Both the position numbers and the translations under genes were made by a program. 64,000 bases of DNA, from positions 7,501 through 71,500 of the forward strand of contig NZ_CP124576.1 in NCBI RefSeq assembly GCF_000281715.2, read 5' to 3'. Positions 29,269 through 38,016 of the stretch are shown here, piece after piece (position 1 is the stretch's first letter; each line of letters begins with the position of its first letter). Below the pieces are notes generated by a model, which did no database searches, was not told the DNA's origin, and worked only from the letters and a program-made list of their open reading frames with translations. Source of the stretch: Sphingobium sp. AP49. Its GTDB lineage: Bacteria; Pseudomonadota; Alphaproteobacteria; Sphingomonadales; Sphingomonadaceae.

Positions 29269-30381
29269 ATGAACAAAGCCGCTGATCTCGTTGAGGAAAG
29301 CCGTGACGGCGGCGGCACAGTCATACGCCTTACCGGCAACTGGTCGATCGCCTGTCTGCACGATTTGCCCAACCGCCTCGACACCATTGTCGGACCGATA
29401 GACTGCATCGATGTGACCGATGTCGAACATATGGACACGATCGGCGCCTGGACCATCCACCGCACCGCCAAGCGCCTGGGCGCGGACGTGCAGGGCGGCA
29501 GTTCCGATTGCCAGAGACTGATCGGCGCCGTCGGCCGGATCGACGAACCGGTCGACATCCACCCGGTTCATATCTCTCCGCTCAACCGCGTCCTGGGCCA
29601 GATCGGTGAGGCGGTGATCAATTCGGTCAACACCCTGATCGGACTGCTCGGCTTCTTCGGCAGCACGCTGGTCACGACCTGGGGGCTGATCCGCCATCCC
29701 AGCCGCTTCCGCATCAATGCCGTGGTACAGCGATTCGAGGTAGTCGGCGTCTCGGCGCTCGGCATCATCGGCCTGATGAGCTTCCTGATCGGCATCGTGA
29801 TCGCCCAGCAGGGCGCGGTACAGCTGCGCCAGTTCGGCATGGAGATGCTGACCATCAACCTGGTCGGCCGCCTCACCTTCCGCGAACTGGGTGTGCTGAT
29901 GACCGCGATCATGGTCGCCGGCCGCTCCGGTTCCGCCTTCGCCGCGCAATTGGGCACGATGAAGCTGACCGAGGAGGTCGACGCGATGCGCACCATCGGC
30001 GTGTCGCCGATGGAAGCGCTGGTGCTGCCCCGCACCCTGGCGGTGGTGGTAATGATGCCGCTGCTCGGCTTCTATTCCTCGATCGTCGCGGTCATCGGTG
30101 GCGGCTTCCTGTGCGCCGTATCGCTCGACATTCCGCCGATCACCTTTGTTCAGCGGCTGCGTGAGGTGGTGCCGATCACCGATCTTTATGTCGGCCTCAT
30201 CAAGGCGCCGGTGTTTGGCCTGATCATCGCCATCAGCGGCTGTTTCCAGGGCATGCAGGTCAAGGCCAATGCCGAGGAAGTCGGTCTGCGCACGACCGCT
30301 GCGGTGGTGCAGGCCATTTTCCTGGTGATCGTACTCGACGCCTTCTTCGCCGTGTTCTTCACCTGGGTGGGTTGGAACTGA
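29269..30381 (+). CDS. mlaE: MlaE-family ABC transporter permease with N-terminal STAS domain
   Basis: 370 residues: a STAS domain (about 1-100; RLTGNWSIACLHDLPNRLD) fused to an MlaE permease with about five membrane segments. TINLVGRLTFRELGVLMTAIMVAGRSGSAFAAQLG is split by me here as TINLVGRLTFRELG and IMVAGRSGSAFAAQ, both family signatures. In other bacteria a separate MlaB supplies the STAS function. The permease moves phospholipids between inner membrane and a periplasmic carrier. It heads a four-gene operon; its stop overlaps the ATPase start by one base. Confidence 0.93.
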   Translation: MNKAADLVEESRDGGGTVIRLTGNWSIACLHDLPNRLDTIVGPIDCIDVTDVEHMDTIGAWTIHRTAKRLGADVQGGSSDCQRLIGAVGRIDEPVDIHPVHISPLNRVLGQIGEAVINSVNTLIGLLGFFGSTLVTTWGLIRHPSRFRINAVVQRFEVVGVSALGIIGLMSFLIGIVIAQQGAVQLRQFGMEMLTINLVGRLTFRELGVLMTAIMVAGRSGSAFAAQLGTMKLTEEVDAMRTIGVSPMEALVLPRTLAVVVMMPLLGFYSSIVAVIGGGFLCAVSLDIPPITFVQRLREVVPITDLYVGLIKAPVFGLIIAISGCFQGMQVKANAEEVGLRTTAAVVQAIFLVIVLDAFFAVFFTWVGWN

Positions 30382-31253
30382 TGAGCGCGCAGGAACGCAG
30401 CACCGAGGAAGAGCGGATCGAACAGGCGGTCCAGTCCGATGACATCGCCATTGCCGTGCGCGGACTAAAGAACAGTTTCGGCGACCAGGTCGTGCACGAG
30501 AATCTCGACCTTGATGTGCGCAAGGGCGAGATATTGGGCGTGGTCGGCGGATCGGGCACCGGCAAGTCGGTGCTGATGCGCTCTATCATCGGCCTGCAGA
30601 TGCCCGACGCAGGCGAGGTCCATGTCTTCGGTGAATCGATGATCGGTCGGCTGGATGACGAGGCGCTGGCGATCCGCAAGCGCTGGGGCGTGCTGTTTCA
30701 GGGCGGAGCGCTCTTCTCGACCCTGACCGTGGCCGAGAATGTCGAAGTGCCGATCCGTGAATATTATCCCAATATAGGCCCGGTGCTGCGCGACGAGATT
30801 GCCGCCTACAAGATCCGCATGACCGGCCTGCCGCCTGAGGCCGGCCCTAAATATCCGGCCGAACTGTCGGGCGGCATGAAGAAGCGCGCCGGCCTGGCCC
30901 GCGCGCTGGCGCTGGACCCGGACCTGCTGTTCCTCGACGAACCGACCGCCGGGCTCGACCCGATCGGTGCGGCCGCGTTCGACGACCAGACGCGCAAGCT
31001 GCAGGAAACGCTGGGCCTCACCGTCTTCCTCATTACACATGATCTCGACACCCTTTATTCGATCTGCGACCGTGTCGCGGTGCTGGCGGACAAGAAGGTG
31101 ATCGCCGTCGGGACGATCGACGAATTGCTGGCGCTCGATCACCCCTGGATCCAGGAATATTTCAACGGTCCGCGGGGCCGCGCCGCCACGGCGGCCGTCA
31201 CGCGCGAACGCGGCAAGGCCGCTGCCGACAAACAAGCGGACGGAAGGCAATAG
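30381..31253 (+). CDS. mlaF: MlaF-type ABC transporter ATPase
   Basis: 290 residues. Walker A is GGSGTGKSV, the ABC signature is LSGGMKKRAGLARALA, Walker B is LLFLDEPTAGLDP and the H-loop is FLITHDLDTL. These match MlaF, which powers the MlaE permease at the cytoplasmic face. The C-terminus carries a basic extension (GPRGRAATAAVTRERGKAA) beyond the usual end. ATG 30381 overlaps the upstream stop by one base, and mlaD starts three bases after the stop. Confidence 0.95.
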   Translation: MSAQERSTEEERIEQAVQSDDIAIAVRGLKNSFGDQVVHENLDLDVRKGEILGVVGGSGTGKSVLMRSIIGLQMPDAGEVHVFGESMIGRLDDEALAIRKRWGVLFQGGALFSTLTVAENVEVPIREYYPNIGPVLRDEIAAYKIRMTGLPPEAGPKYPAELSGGMKKRAGLARALALDPDLLFLDEPTAGLDPIGAAAFDDQTRKLQETLGLTVFLITHDLDTLYSICDRVAVLADKKVIAVGTIDELLALDHPWIQEYFNGPRGRAATAAVTRERGKAAADKQADGRQ

Positions 31254-31256
31254 GAT

Positions 31257-32219
31257 ATGGAAACCCGGTCCAATCATGTGCTGGTCGGCGCGGTCACGCT
31301 GCTGTTGCTGGCTGCGATCATGGCGGCAGCCTTCTGGTTCTCGCGCCTGTCCAACGGCGAGAACAAGGAATATGACATCTTCTTCAAACAGTCGGTCAAC
31401 GGGCTCGCCAAGGGATCCAGTGTCAACTATTCGGGCGTGCCGTCGGGCCAGGTGGAGAAGATCGAACTGTGGAAGCGCGATCCCAGCTTCGTGAAGGTGC
31501 GCATTTCGGTGAAGGATGGCACGCCGGTACTGCAGGGGACGACCGCGACCATTGCCGGCGTCGGCTTCACCGGCGTCAGCGAGGTCGTGCTGGATGGTGC
31601 AGTGAAAGGCGCCCCGCCGATCATCTGCCCAGCGGACAATAGCCAGTCCGCCTGTCCTGACGGCGTTCCGGTCATTCCGACCAAGCCCGGTGCGCTGGGC
31701 GAACTGCTCAACAATGCGCCGCAACTGCTGGAACGGCTGTCGACATTGACGGAACGGCTGACCGAATTGCTGAACGACAAGAATCAGCAGTCGATCGCCG
31801 GCATCCTCGCCAATGTCGAGCGCGTGTCCGGCGCCTTGGCCGACCGTAGCCCCGAAATCGCCGCGACGCTGGCAGAGGCGCGGATCGCCGTGCAGCGCAC
31901 CGGCATCGCCGCGCAACAGATCGGTGAGCTGGCCGCAACCACCAACGGCCTGCTGAACGATGAGGGTCGCCCGCTAATGGCGGACCTGCGCAAAAGCGTT
32001 CAGTCGGCCAGTCGCAGCATCGATACGCTCGACAAGACCATCGCCGAAGCGCAGCCGGGTGTGCATGCCTTCAGCAACCAGACCATGCCGGAAGTGAATC
32101 GCCTGGTTCGCGATCTGCGCGAAATGTCGCGCGCCTTCCGCGGCGTGGCGGAGAAACTCGACCAGCAGGGCGCGGGTTCGATCGTCGGATCGCCCCAGCT
32201 GCCCGACTATAAGCCATGA
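31257..32219 (+). CDS. mlaD: MlaD/MCE-domain periplasmic lipid-binding subunit
   Basis: 320 residues: one N-terminal membrane anchor (about 8-27, VLVGAVTLLLLAAIMAAAFWF), an MCE domain (about 38-110; GLAKGSSVNYSGVPSGQVE and TATIAGVGFTGVSEVVLDG) and a long helical C-terminus rich in coiled-coil-like heptads (LLERLSTLTERLTELLNDK). MCE proteins form hexameric rings or tubes that carry lipids across the periplasm. The helical tail suggests a needle-like extension of the ring. The stop overlaps the next start (ATGA). Confidence 0.93.
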   Translation: METRSNHVLVGAVTLLLLAAIMAAAFWFSRLSNGENKEYDIFFKQSVNGLAKGSSVNYSGVPSGQVEKIELWKRDPSFVKVRISVKDGTPVLQGTTATIAGVGFTGVSEVVLDGAVKGAPPIICPADNSQSACPDGVPVIPTKPGALGELLNNAPQLLERLSTLTERLTELLNDKNQQSIAGILANVERVSGALADRSPEIAATLAEARIAVQRTGIAAQQIGELAATTNGLLNDEGRPLMADLRKSVQSASRSIDTLDKTIAEAQPGVHAFSNQTMPEVNRLVRDLREMSRAFRGVAEKLDQQGAGSIVGSPQLPDYKP

Positions 32220-32845
32220 AAGGGCGCGCGATGATGTTCCTCAAGAAACGGGCTGGCGCGCCGATCGCGCTTGTCGCAGCCATGCTGCTGGCCGGTTGCG
32301 TCTCGATCGGCAGCAAGCCGCCCCAGCAGCTGCTGACCCTCGATGCCGCGCACAAGGTCCCCACCGGCGCGCAGAGCAATGCCGGCGGCGGCCGCTCCAT
32401 CATCATCACCGATCCGGAGGCTGCCCGCATCATCGATACGGTGCGCGTCCCGGTGCAGACGTCGCCGACCTCGGTCGCCTATGTGACCAAGGTGCAATGG
32501 GCGGAAACGCCGCGTCATCTGTTCCGCCGCCTGCTGGCTGAAACCGTGTCCGCAACGACGGACCGGATCGTGCTCGATCCCGGCCAGTTTTCCGGTGATG
32601 GCGGCCAACGGCTAAGCGGCGAGCTGATCGCCTTCGGCATCGATGGCGCCAGCAACAGCGCAGTCGTAACCTTCGACGCGGCGCTGATGACCCCGGCCGG
32701 CGTCGCCATCGCGCGCCAGCGCTTCACCGCCAGCGCCCCGGTCGGCGGCAAGATCGACGCCAATAGCGTGGGCGCGCCGCTCAACAGTGCCGCCAATAAG
32801 GTGGCGACCGACGTCGCCGCCTGGGTCGCCGCCCAAAAAGACTGA
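32216..32845 (+). CDS. ABC-type transport auxiliary lipoprotein (PqiC-like)
   Basis: 209 residues with a lipoprotein signal ending in MLLAGC and a globular domain of the ABC-transport auxiliary family (YVTKVQWAETPRHLFRRLLAE is the signature segment, split here as VQWAETPRHL and FRRLLAE). Relatives such as PqiC sit on the outer membrane next to MCE tubes. Its position as the last gene of mlaE-mlaF-mlaD supports that role. ATG 32216 overlaps the mlaD stop; ATG 32231 is a possible alternative. No MlaA or MlaC homologue is in the window. Confidence 0.85.
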   Translation: MKGRAMMFLKKRAGAPIALVAAMLLAGCVSIGSKPPQQLLTLDAAHKVPTGAQSNAGGGRSIIITDPEAARIIDTVRVPVQTSPTSVAYVTKVQWAETPRHLFRRLLAETVSATTDRIVLDPGQFSGDGGQRLSGELIAFGIDGASNSAVVTFDAALMTPAGVAIARQRFTASAPVGGKIDANSVGAPLNSAANKVATDVAAWVAAQKD

Positions 32846-32890
32846 TCGGCCGGCCGGCCCGGGATACGCTCCCCGACCGGCCCCCTACCC

Positions 32891-35515
32891 TTATCCCTCC
32901 AGGCTCTTGCTCGCCTGCTCGGTCACGTCCTTGGACAGGCCCGGTTCCTGCAGGATACGCTGCAATTCCGCGCGCATCAGCGCGGCACGGCTGGCGTCGA
33001 ACCGCTTCCACCGGCCGAGCGGGGGCACCAGCCGCGCGGCGGTCTGCGGATTGAGCTTGTCGAGCGCGATGATGCAGTCGGCAACCAGGCGATAGCCCTT
33101 GCCCGACTGGTGGTGGAACGCCCACTGGTTGCCCGCAAAGGCGCCGTAGAGCGAGCGCACCCGGTTCGGGTTATTGAGGGTGAAGGCCTTGTGCTGTCCC
33201 AGTTCCTCGACCAGCGCCACCGTTTCGGGATGGAAGGCGAAGGCTTGGGTCTGGAACCATTTGTCCAAGGTCAGCGCATCGTCGCTATAACGATTATAGA
33301 AAATGTCGAGCGCCGCTTCCCGCTCGGGACTCGTGCCGCTTGCCAGCGTCGCCAGCGCCGACTGGCGCTCGGTCATGTTATCGGCGTCGCTGAACTGGCC
33401 AAAGGCAATGGTCGGGCCATCCGTCGCGCCTGACGCGACCAGATAGACGAGCGCGACATTGCGCAGCTTGCGTGCGCCCTTGGCCGCCGGTGAGACCGCG
33501 AAGGCGTTGGCCTTGGTCTTGGCGTGGATATCACGCCATAGCGGTTCCAGCTCGGCGCCCAGCCGCGTCTGCAGCGCATCGCGGGCGACATGGATCGCGT
33601 CTGGGTCCACCAGCTTCATCTGGTCGCCCAGATAGGCTTCGCTCGGCAGGCGGATCGCCTCGGCAACGAAGGCCGGGTCCAGCGACGGATCGGTGATGGT
33701 ATTGCGCACCGCATCCACCACCGCCGCTGCGTCGACGGCCTGTCCCGCCACCTGGCCGACCAGCACATTGACCATCAGCTGCTGCATCGCCTCATAGCGG
33801 GCGAAGGGATCGTCATCATGCGCCGACAGGAAGGCGAGGTCGGCCTGGCTGCGATTCGCCTCGACGATCACCGGCGCGGAAAAGCCGCGATTGATCGACA
33901 GGATCGGCAGGCTGGCAAAATTGTCGAACGTGAAACGCTGCTGCGCCTGCGTCAGCATCAGCAACTGGTCGCCATGATGGCTGCCGGTCGCCGGATCATA
34001 GAGGGCAACGCGCAGCGGGATCGCCATCGGCAGCTTGTTCTGCTGGCCGGGCGTCGGCGGCACGCTCTGTTCCAGCAGCAGCTCGGCCTTCCGGCTGACC
34101 GGATCATGGCTCAGCAGCGCCCGGACATGGGGGGTGCCGGCCTGCTCATACCAGCGACGGAACTGGCCAAGGTCGATCTCGCCGCCATCCTCCATGGCGC
34201 GGACGAAGTCCTCGCAGGTCGCCGCCTCGCCATCATGCCGGTCGAAATAGAGGTCGGTACCGGCGCGGAACCGCTCCGCGCCCAGCATCAGCGCCATCAT
34301 GCGGATCAGCTCGGCGCCCTTGTTATAGATGGTCGCCGTATAGAAGTTACTGATTTCCATGTAGGATTCGGGGCGCACCGGATGCGCCAGCGGTCCTGAA
34401 TCCTCCTGGAACTGGGCCGCGCGCAGGATTCGGACATCCTCGATCCGCTTGACCGCATGGCTACCCATGTCGGCCGAGAAATTCTGGTCCCGGAAGACCG
34501 TGAAACCTTCCTTGAGGCTCAGCTGGAACCAATCGCGACAGGTGACGCGATTGCCCGACCAGTTGTGGAAATATTCATGCGCCACCACGCCTTCGACGCC
34601 ATCATAGTCGATGTCGGTCGCGGTCTCGGGATCGGCAAGAATATAGCGCGAATTGAAGATGTTGAGGCCCTTGTTCTCCATCGCGCCGAAATTGAAGTCG
34701 GCCACCGCGACGATATTGAACACGTCCAGATCATATTCGCGGCCGTAGACGCGCTCGTCCCAGGCCATGCTGTTCTTGAGCGCCTGCATCGCATGCTCCG
34801 TGCGCGGTAGGTCAGCCTCGCGCACCCAGATGCCCAGCGCCACCTCTCGCCCGCTCATCGTCACGAAGCGATCGGCATTGCAGGCGAGGTCACCGGCGAC
34901 CAGCGCGAACAGATAACAGGGCTTGGGGAAGGGATCATTCCACTGTGCCCAATGGCGGCCGTCAGCCAGATCCCCCTGCCCCGCTGGATCGCCATTGGCG
35001 AGCAGGATCGGATAACGCGCCTTATCAGCAGTCAGTTTCACACTGTAACGCGACAATATGTCGGGCCGGTCGGGGAAGAAGGTGATGCGGCGGAACCCCT
35101 CCGCCTCGCACTGGGTGCACAGCAGCCCGCCGCTGGCATAAAGGCCCATCAGCTTGCTGTTGCCCTCCGGCGCCAGCTCGACCAGCACCTCCACCTTGTG
35201 CGCTGCGCCGACGAGCGGGACCACCAGCGCCCCGGCCTCCAACGTCCACTCATCCTCTTGGAGGCTACGGCCATCGACCTTTACCTCCAGCGGGACAAGG
35301 CCATCGCCGTCCAGTCGCAGCGGACGGTCATGATCGCCGTTGCGCACCACCGACAGATCCGACCAGATCCGCGTCAGCGCGGCATCCAGATCGAAATCGA
35401 GGGCAATGTCGGGCACCAGCCAGTCAGGCACGCGATAGTCGGCGCGGCGGATGACGGGGGAGCGGCGGCTTGGGTGGATTGGATATCGGCCATGGCGCCA
35501 GATTAGGCAGAGCAT
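32891..35515 (-). CDS. pepN: Aminopeptidase N (M1 family); 5' end probably frameshifted
   Basis: 874 residues as an open frame. The exopeptidase motif FGAMENKGLN and the zinc site HEYFHNWSGNRV plus the downstream Glu in LSLKEG are intact, so the catalytic core is complete. PepN removes N-terminal residues from peptides. The in-frame N-terminus (MLCLIWRHGRYPIHPSRRS) looks unnatural. In the next frame the ATG at 35493 gives MADIQSTQAAAPP, which resembles what I expect for sphingomonad PepN. Joining it to VIRRADYRVPDW needs one extra C in the five-C run at 35456-35460. GTG 35431 is another in-frame option. Confidence 0.9.
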   Translation of the reverse strand: MLCLIWRHGRYPIHPSRRSPVIRRADYRVPDWLVPDIALDFDLDAALTRIWSDLSVVRNGDHDRPLRLDGDGLVPLEVKVDGRSLQEDEWTLEAGALVVPLVGAAHKVEVLVELAPEGNSKLMGLYASGGLLCTQCEAEGFRRITFFPDRPDILSRYSVKLTADKARYPILLANGDPAGQGDLADGRHWAQWNDPFPKPCYLFALVAGDLACNADRFVTMSGREVALGIWVREADLPRTEHAMQALKNSMAWDERVYGREYDLDVFNIVAVADFNFGAMENKGLNIFNSRYILADPETATDIDYDGVEGVVAHEYFHNWSGNRVTCRDWFQLSLKEGFTVFRDQNFSADMGSHAVKRIEDVRILRAAQFQEDSGPLAHPVRPESYMEISNFYTATIYNKGAELIRMMALMLGAERFRAGTDLYFDRHDGEAATCEDFVRAMEDGGEIDLGQFRRWYEQAGTPHVRALLSHDPVSRKAELLLEQSVPPTPGQQNKLPMAIPLRVALYDPATGSHHGDQLLMLTQAQQRFTFDNFASLPILSINRGFSAPVIVEANRSQADLAFLSAHDDDPFARYEAMQQLMVNVLVGQVAGQAVDAAAVVDAVRNTITDPSLDPAFVAEAIRLPSEAYLGDQMKLVDPDAIHVARDALQTRLGAELEPLWRDIHAKTKANAFAVSPAAKGARKLRNVALVYLVASGATDGPTIAFGQFSDADNMTERQSALATLASGTSPEREAALDIFYNRYSDDALTLDKWFQTQAFAFHPETVALVEELGQHKAFTLNNPNRVRSLYGAFAGNQWAFHHQSGKGYRLVADCIIALDKLNPQTAARLVPPLGRWKRFDASRAALMRAELQRILQEPGLSKDVTEQASKSLEG

Positions 35516-35573
35516 GGAGAAAAGGCCAGTGGGTCAAATGCCAGAACCACTGTCCAGAAAGGAACAGATCAAT

Positions 35574-35656
35574 CCCTCCCGTTCGTTTCGCGCGCGATCG
35601 AGAAACGCGCGCAACGCAAGCCGCTTCTCGACTTCGCTCGACGCGAACGGAGGGGC
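35574..35656. repeat. Large imperfect palindrome between pepN and parB
   Basis: The outer arms CCCTCCCGTTCG (35574-35585) and CGAACGGAGGG (35644-35654) are complementary with one extra C. Inside them GATCGAGAAACG and CTTCTCGACTTCG extend the stem. The sequence has the look of the dispersed sphingomonad palindromes with a CCGTTCG...TCGAGAA core. It lies between divergent pepN and the end of parB and may also terminate the parAB message. Confidence 0.6.
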
Positions 35657-35669
35657 GCTTAAGGCGCTG

Positions 35670-36599
35670 TCAGATCCGCTCGCCCGACAATCGCTGGCAG
35701 AGCATGTCGAGCTGATCGAGGGTTGAATAGCGCAGCGCCAGCATGCCCGCCCCGTCGCCGCTGTCGGCGATCTCGACCTTCAGCCCAAGAATATCGGCCA
35801 GATGCTGTTCCAGCGCCGCAATATCCGCATCCTTGCCGCCGGGAGTTGCGCCGCGCGACTTGGGCTCGGAATCCTCGCCCTTCTTCGCCTTGCGCACCAG
35901 TTGCTCGGTCTCGCGGACCGAAAGCCCCTTTTGCTCGACCATCAGCGCCATCGATTCGCAGCCCGGCACGCCGATCAGCGCACGGGCATGACCCATGCTG
36001 ATCCGCCCATGCGACACCGCTTCCTGCACCGGATCGGGCAGGTCGAGCAGACGCATCAAATTGGCGATATGGCTGCGCGACTTGCCGACAATGCGGCCCA
36101 GCGCTTCCTGGCTGTGATGAAATTCGCCGATCAGCTTGCGATAAGCCTCGGCCTCTTCGATCGGGTTGAGATCCTCGCGCTGGATATTTTCAACCAGCGC
36201 GATTTCCAGCGTTTCCTGCTCGTCGAAATCGCGCACGATCGCGGGGATGCGATGCAGCTGCGCCTTCTGCGCGGCGCGCCAGCGGCGTTCGCCCGCGACG
36301 ATCTGGAAACCGCCCCCATGCGGGCGCACGATGATCGGCTGAATCACGCCCCGCTTGGCAATGCTGTCCGCCAGTTCCTGCAGCGCGTCCTGATCGAAAT
36401 GACGGCGCGGCTGCTCGGGATGCGGCTGGATCAGCGCAACCTCGATATTCTGCACAGATTTGCTCGATGGCGTCGCGCTGCTCGCTGCTGCTGCGACGGG
36501 TTCCTCCCGGCTGACATCGCCCAGCAGAGCGGACAAGCCCCGACCGAGACCGTGCGGACGCTTCACCGGCTTGTGCTTTTCACCAATCTCGTCGCTCAA
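35670..36599 (-). CDS. parB: Chromosome partitioning protein ParB
   Basis: 309 residues. It has the N-terminal segment [12 protein letters not shown] that contacts ParA, the CTP-binding motif GERRWRAAQ, the conserved [17 protein letters not shown] (box II) and an [19 protein letters not shown]. The C-terminal dimerisation domain follows a charged linker. ParB loads at parS as a CTP-dependent clamp and segregates the origin with ParA. The start is TTG at 36599, overlapping the parA stop as TTGA, which keeps the expected N-terminus. It is the last gene of the mnmG-rsmG-parA-parB block. Confidence 0.97.
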   Translation of the reverse strand: MSDEIGEKHKPVKRPHGLGRGLSALLGDVSREEPVAAAASSATPSSKSVQNIEVALIQPHPEQPRRHFDQDALQELADSIAKRGVIQPIIVRPHGGGFQIVAGERRWRAAQKAQLHRIPAIVRDFDEQETLEIALVENIQREDLNPIEEAEAYRKLIGEFHHSQEALGRIVGKSRSHIANLMRLLDLPDPVQEAVSHGRISMGHARALIGVPGCESMALMVEQKGLSVRETEQLVRKAKKGEDSEPKSRGATPGGKDADIAALEQHLADILGLKVEIADSGDGAGMLALRYSTLDQLDMLCQRLSGERI

Positions 36600-37378
36600 G
36601 CCGCAGCCTCCTGTCGGGGAAGACGCGCGATCAGTTCGCGCGCCAGACGCATATAGGCTTCCGACCCCGAGCAACGGAAATCATAGATGAGTGCCGGTAC
36701 GCCATGGCTTGGCGCTTCGGACAAACGGACATTGCGCGGAATGACGGTCGAAAAGACCAGGTCACCCAGACAGGCACGGACATCGTCCGCGACCTGGTCG
36801 GTCAAGCGGTTGCGCCGATCATACATTGTCAGGGCGACACCCATGATCGAAAGCCGAGGATTGAAACGCCCGCGAATCCGCTCAACCGTCTGGAGCAGTT
36901 GCGACAGACCTTCCAGCGCGAAAAATTCACATTGCAACGGCACCAGCAGCGACTGTGCTGCCACCATCGCATTGATCGTCAGCAGCCCCAGAGAGGGCGG
37001 ACAATCAATCAGGCAAATATCCCAGCGACCCGGCTGCGCTTCGGCAAGCACCCGCTCCAGCCTATGGGTCCGCTCCTCATATTCGATCAGTTCGATTTCC
37101 GCACCCGACAGGTCCTGGGTCGCCGGCACGAGATCCAGCTTGGGCACGCGCGTGGTTATAACCGCATCGTCCAGCGCGCAATTGCCGACCAGCAGGTCAT
37201 AGCTTGACTGGGCACGATCGGCATGACCAACCCCCAGGCCGGTCGAGGCGTTACCCTGGGGATCGAGATCGACCAGCAACACGCGCAGGCCGGTGGCGGC
37301 GAGGCCGGTAGCCAGATTGATGGCCGTGGTGGTCTTACCCACTCCGCCTTTCTGGTTGGCGATGGCGATACAAATCAT
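36596..37378 (-). CDS. parA: Chromosome partitioning ATPase ParA
   Basis: 260 residues. Deviant Walker [15 protein letters not shown] begins at about residue 10, with [15 protein letters not shown] (A') and [15 protein letters not shown] (Walker B) following. This short ParA lacks an N-terminal DNA-binding domain, as is normal for chromosomal ParA/Soj. ATG 37378 overlaps the rsmG stop by four bases, and the end overlaps parB. Confidence 0.97.
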   Translation of the reverse strand: MICIAIANQKGGVGKTTTAINLATGLAATGLRVLLVDLDPQGNASTGLGVGHADRAQSSYDLLVGNCALDDAVITTRVPKLDLVPATQDLSGAEIELIEYEERTHRLERVLAEAQPGRWDICLIDCPPSLGLLTINAMVAAQSLLVPLQCEFFALEGLSQLLQTVERIRGRFNPRLSIMGVALTMYDRRNRLTDQVADDVRACLGDLVFSTVIPRNVRLSEAPSHGVPALIYDFRCSGSEAYMRLARELIARLPRQEAAA

Positions 37379-38016
37379 CCTCGACCCTTCTTTTTGACGG
37401 GTTTGACGGATCGCGCGACGATGATGGCGCTGTCGGCGTCGGTCACGCTGCGTTCCACATGAAACGCACCTTGCCATGCCGGACGCACGGCCTCCAGTTC
37501 ATTTTGCGCATTTCGTCCCTTCGGCAGCACCCAAATCGTCTTTTCATCGGCAAGATGCTGGGCGGACTGCAGCAATTTCGGCAGCGGGGCATAGGCACGG
37601 GCGCTGATGACGGCGGAGTTCGCTGGCGGCGCGACTTCGACCCGACCGCCAAAGACAGAGGCGTTGGCCAGTCCGAGGTCGGCAATCACATCGTTGAGGA
37701 AATCGATCCGCTTGCGACGCGATTCAACCATGATCAGTGGTCGATCAGACATGCTGGCAACCACGATCCCGGGCAAGCCCGCACCCGAGCCCAAGTCCAT
37801 CCATGGCCCTTCCCCAGCGTCCCGGGCGTGCAACAGCAACTGGGCCGAATCGACGATATGCCGCGCCCAGACATGGGGACGGGTCGATTCGGCGATCAGA
37901 TTCTGAGCATCCATGGCGGACAGCAAAAGTGACACATAGCGCTCCAACCGATCCCATGTTTCACGTGGAACATCAAAATGCGCATCGAGCCAGGCCCGCG
38001 CTTCGTCTTCGGTCAT
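37375..38016 (-). CDS. rsmG: 16S rRNA (guanine-N7) methyltransferase RsmG
   Basis: 213 residues of the GidB family, which methylates a guanine in the 530 loop of 16S rRNA. The SAM site is [13 protein letters not shown], preceded by [12 protein letters not shown], a standard RsmG segment. The gene overlaps mnmG and parA by four bases each. A parS site lies inside it near the 5' end (37957-37972) and a degenerate copy near the 3' end (37451-37466), so this coding DNA also carries partition sites. Confidence 0.96.
   Translation of the reverse strand: MTEDEARAWLDAHFDVPRETWDRLERYVSLLLSAMDAQNLIAESTRPHVWARHIVDSAQLLLHARDAGEGPWMDLGSGAGLPGIVVASMSDRPLIMVESRRKRIDFLNDVIADLGLANASVFGGRVEVAPPANSAVISARAYAPLPKLLQSAQHLADEKTIWVLPKGRNAQNELEAVRPAWQGAFHVERSVTDADSAIIVARSVKPVKKKGRG
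37451..37466. promoter_or_regulatory. Degenerate parS-like sequence in rsmG
   Basis: CGTTCCACATGAAACG keeps the GTTCCAC and GAAAC halves but has CACATG instead of CACGTG at the centre and differs at both ends from the consensus. Binding is doubtful. Confidence 0.25.
37957..37972. promoter_or_regulatory. parS: parS centromere site inside rsmG
   Basis: TGTTTCACGTGGAACA is a full 16-base parS match (TGTTNCACGTGNAACA). It lies in the first 60 bases of rsmG, about 1.4 kb upstream of parB, the usual location for ParB loading sites. The site is on the same transcript as parA and parB, so ParB could also influence their expression. Confidence 0.9.

Noticed and set aside
33922..33937. parS-like TGTCGAACGTGAAACG in pepN
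   Set aside because: Four mismatches from the 16-base consensus; only one half-site is good.
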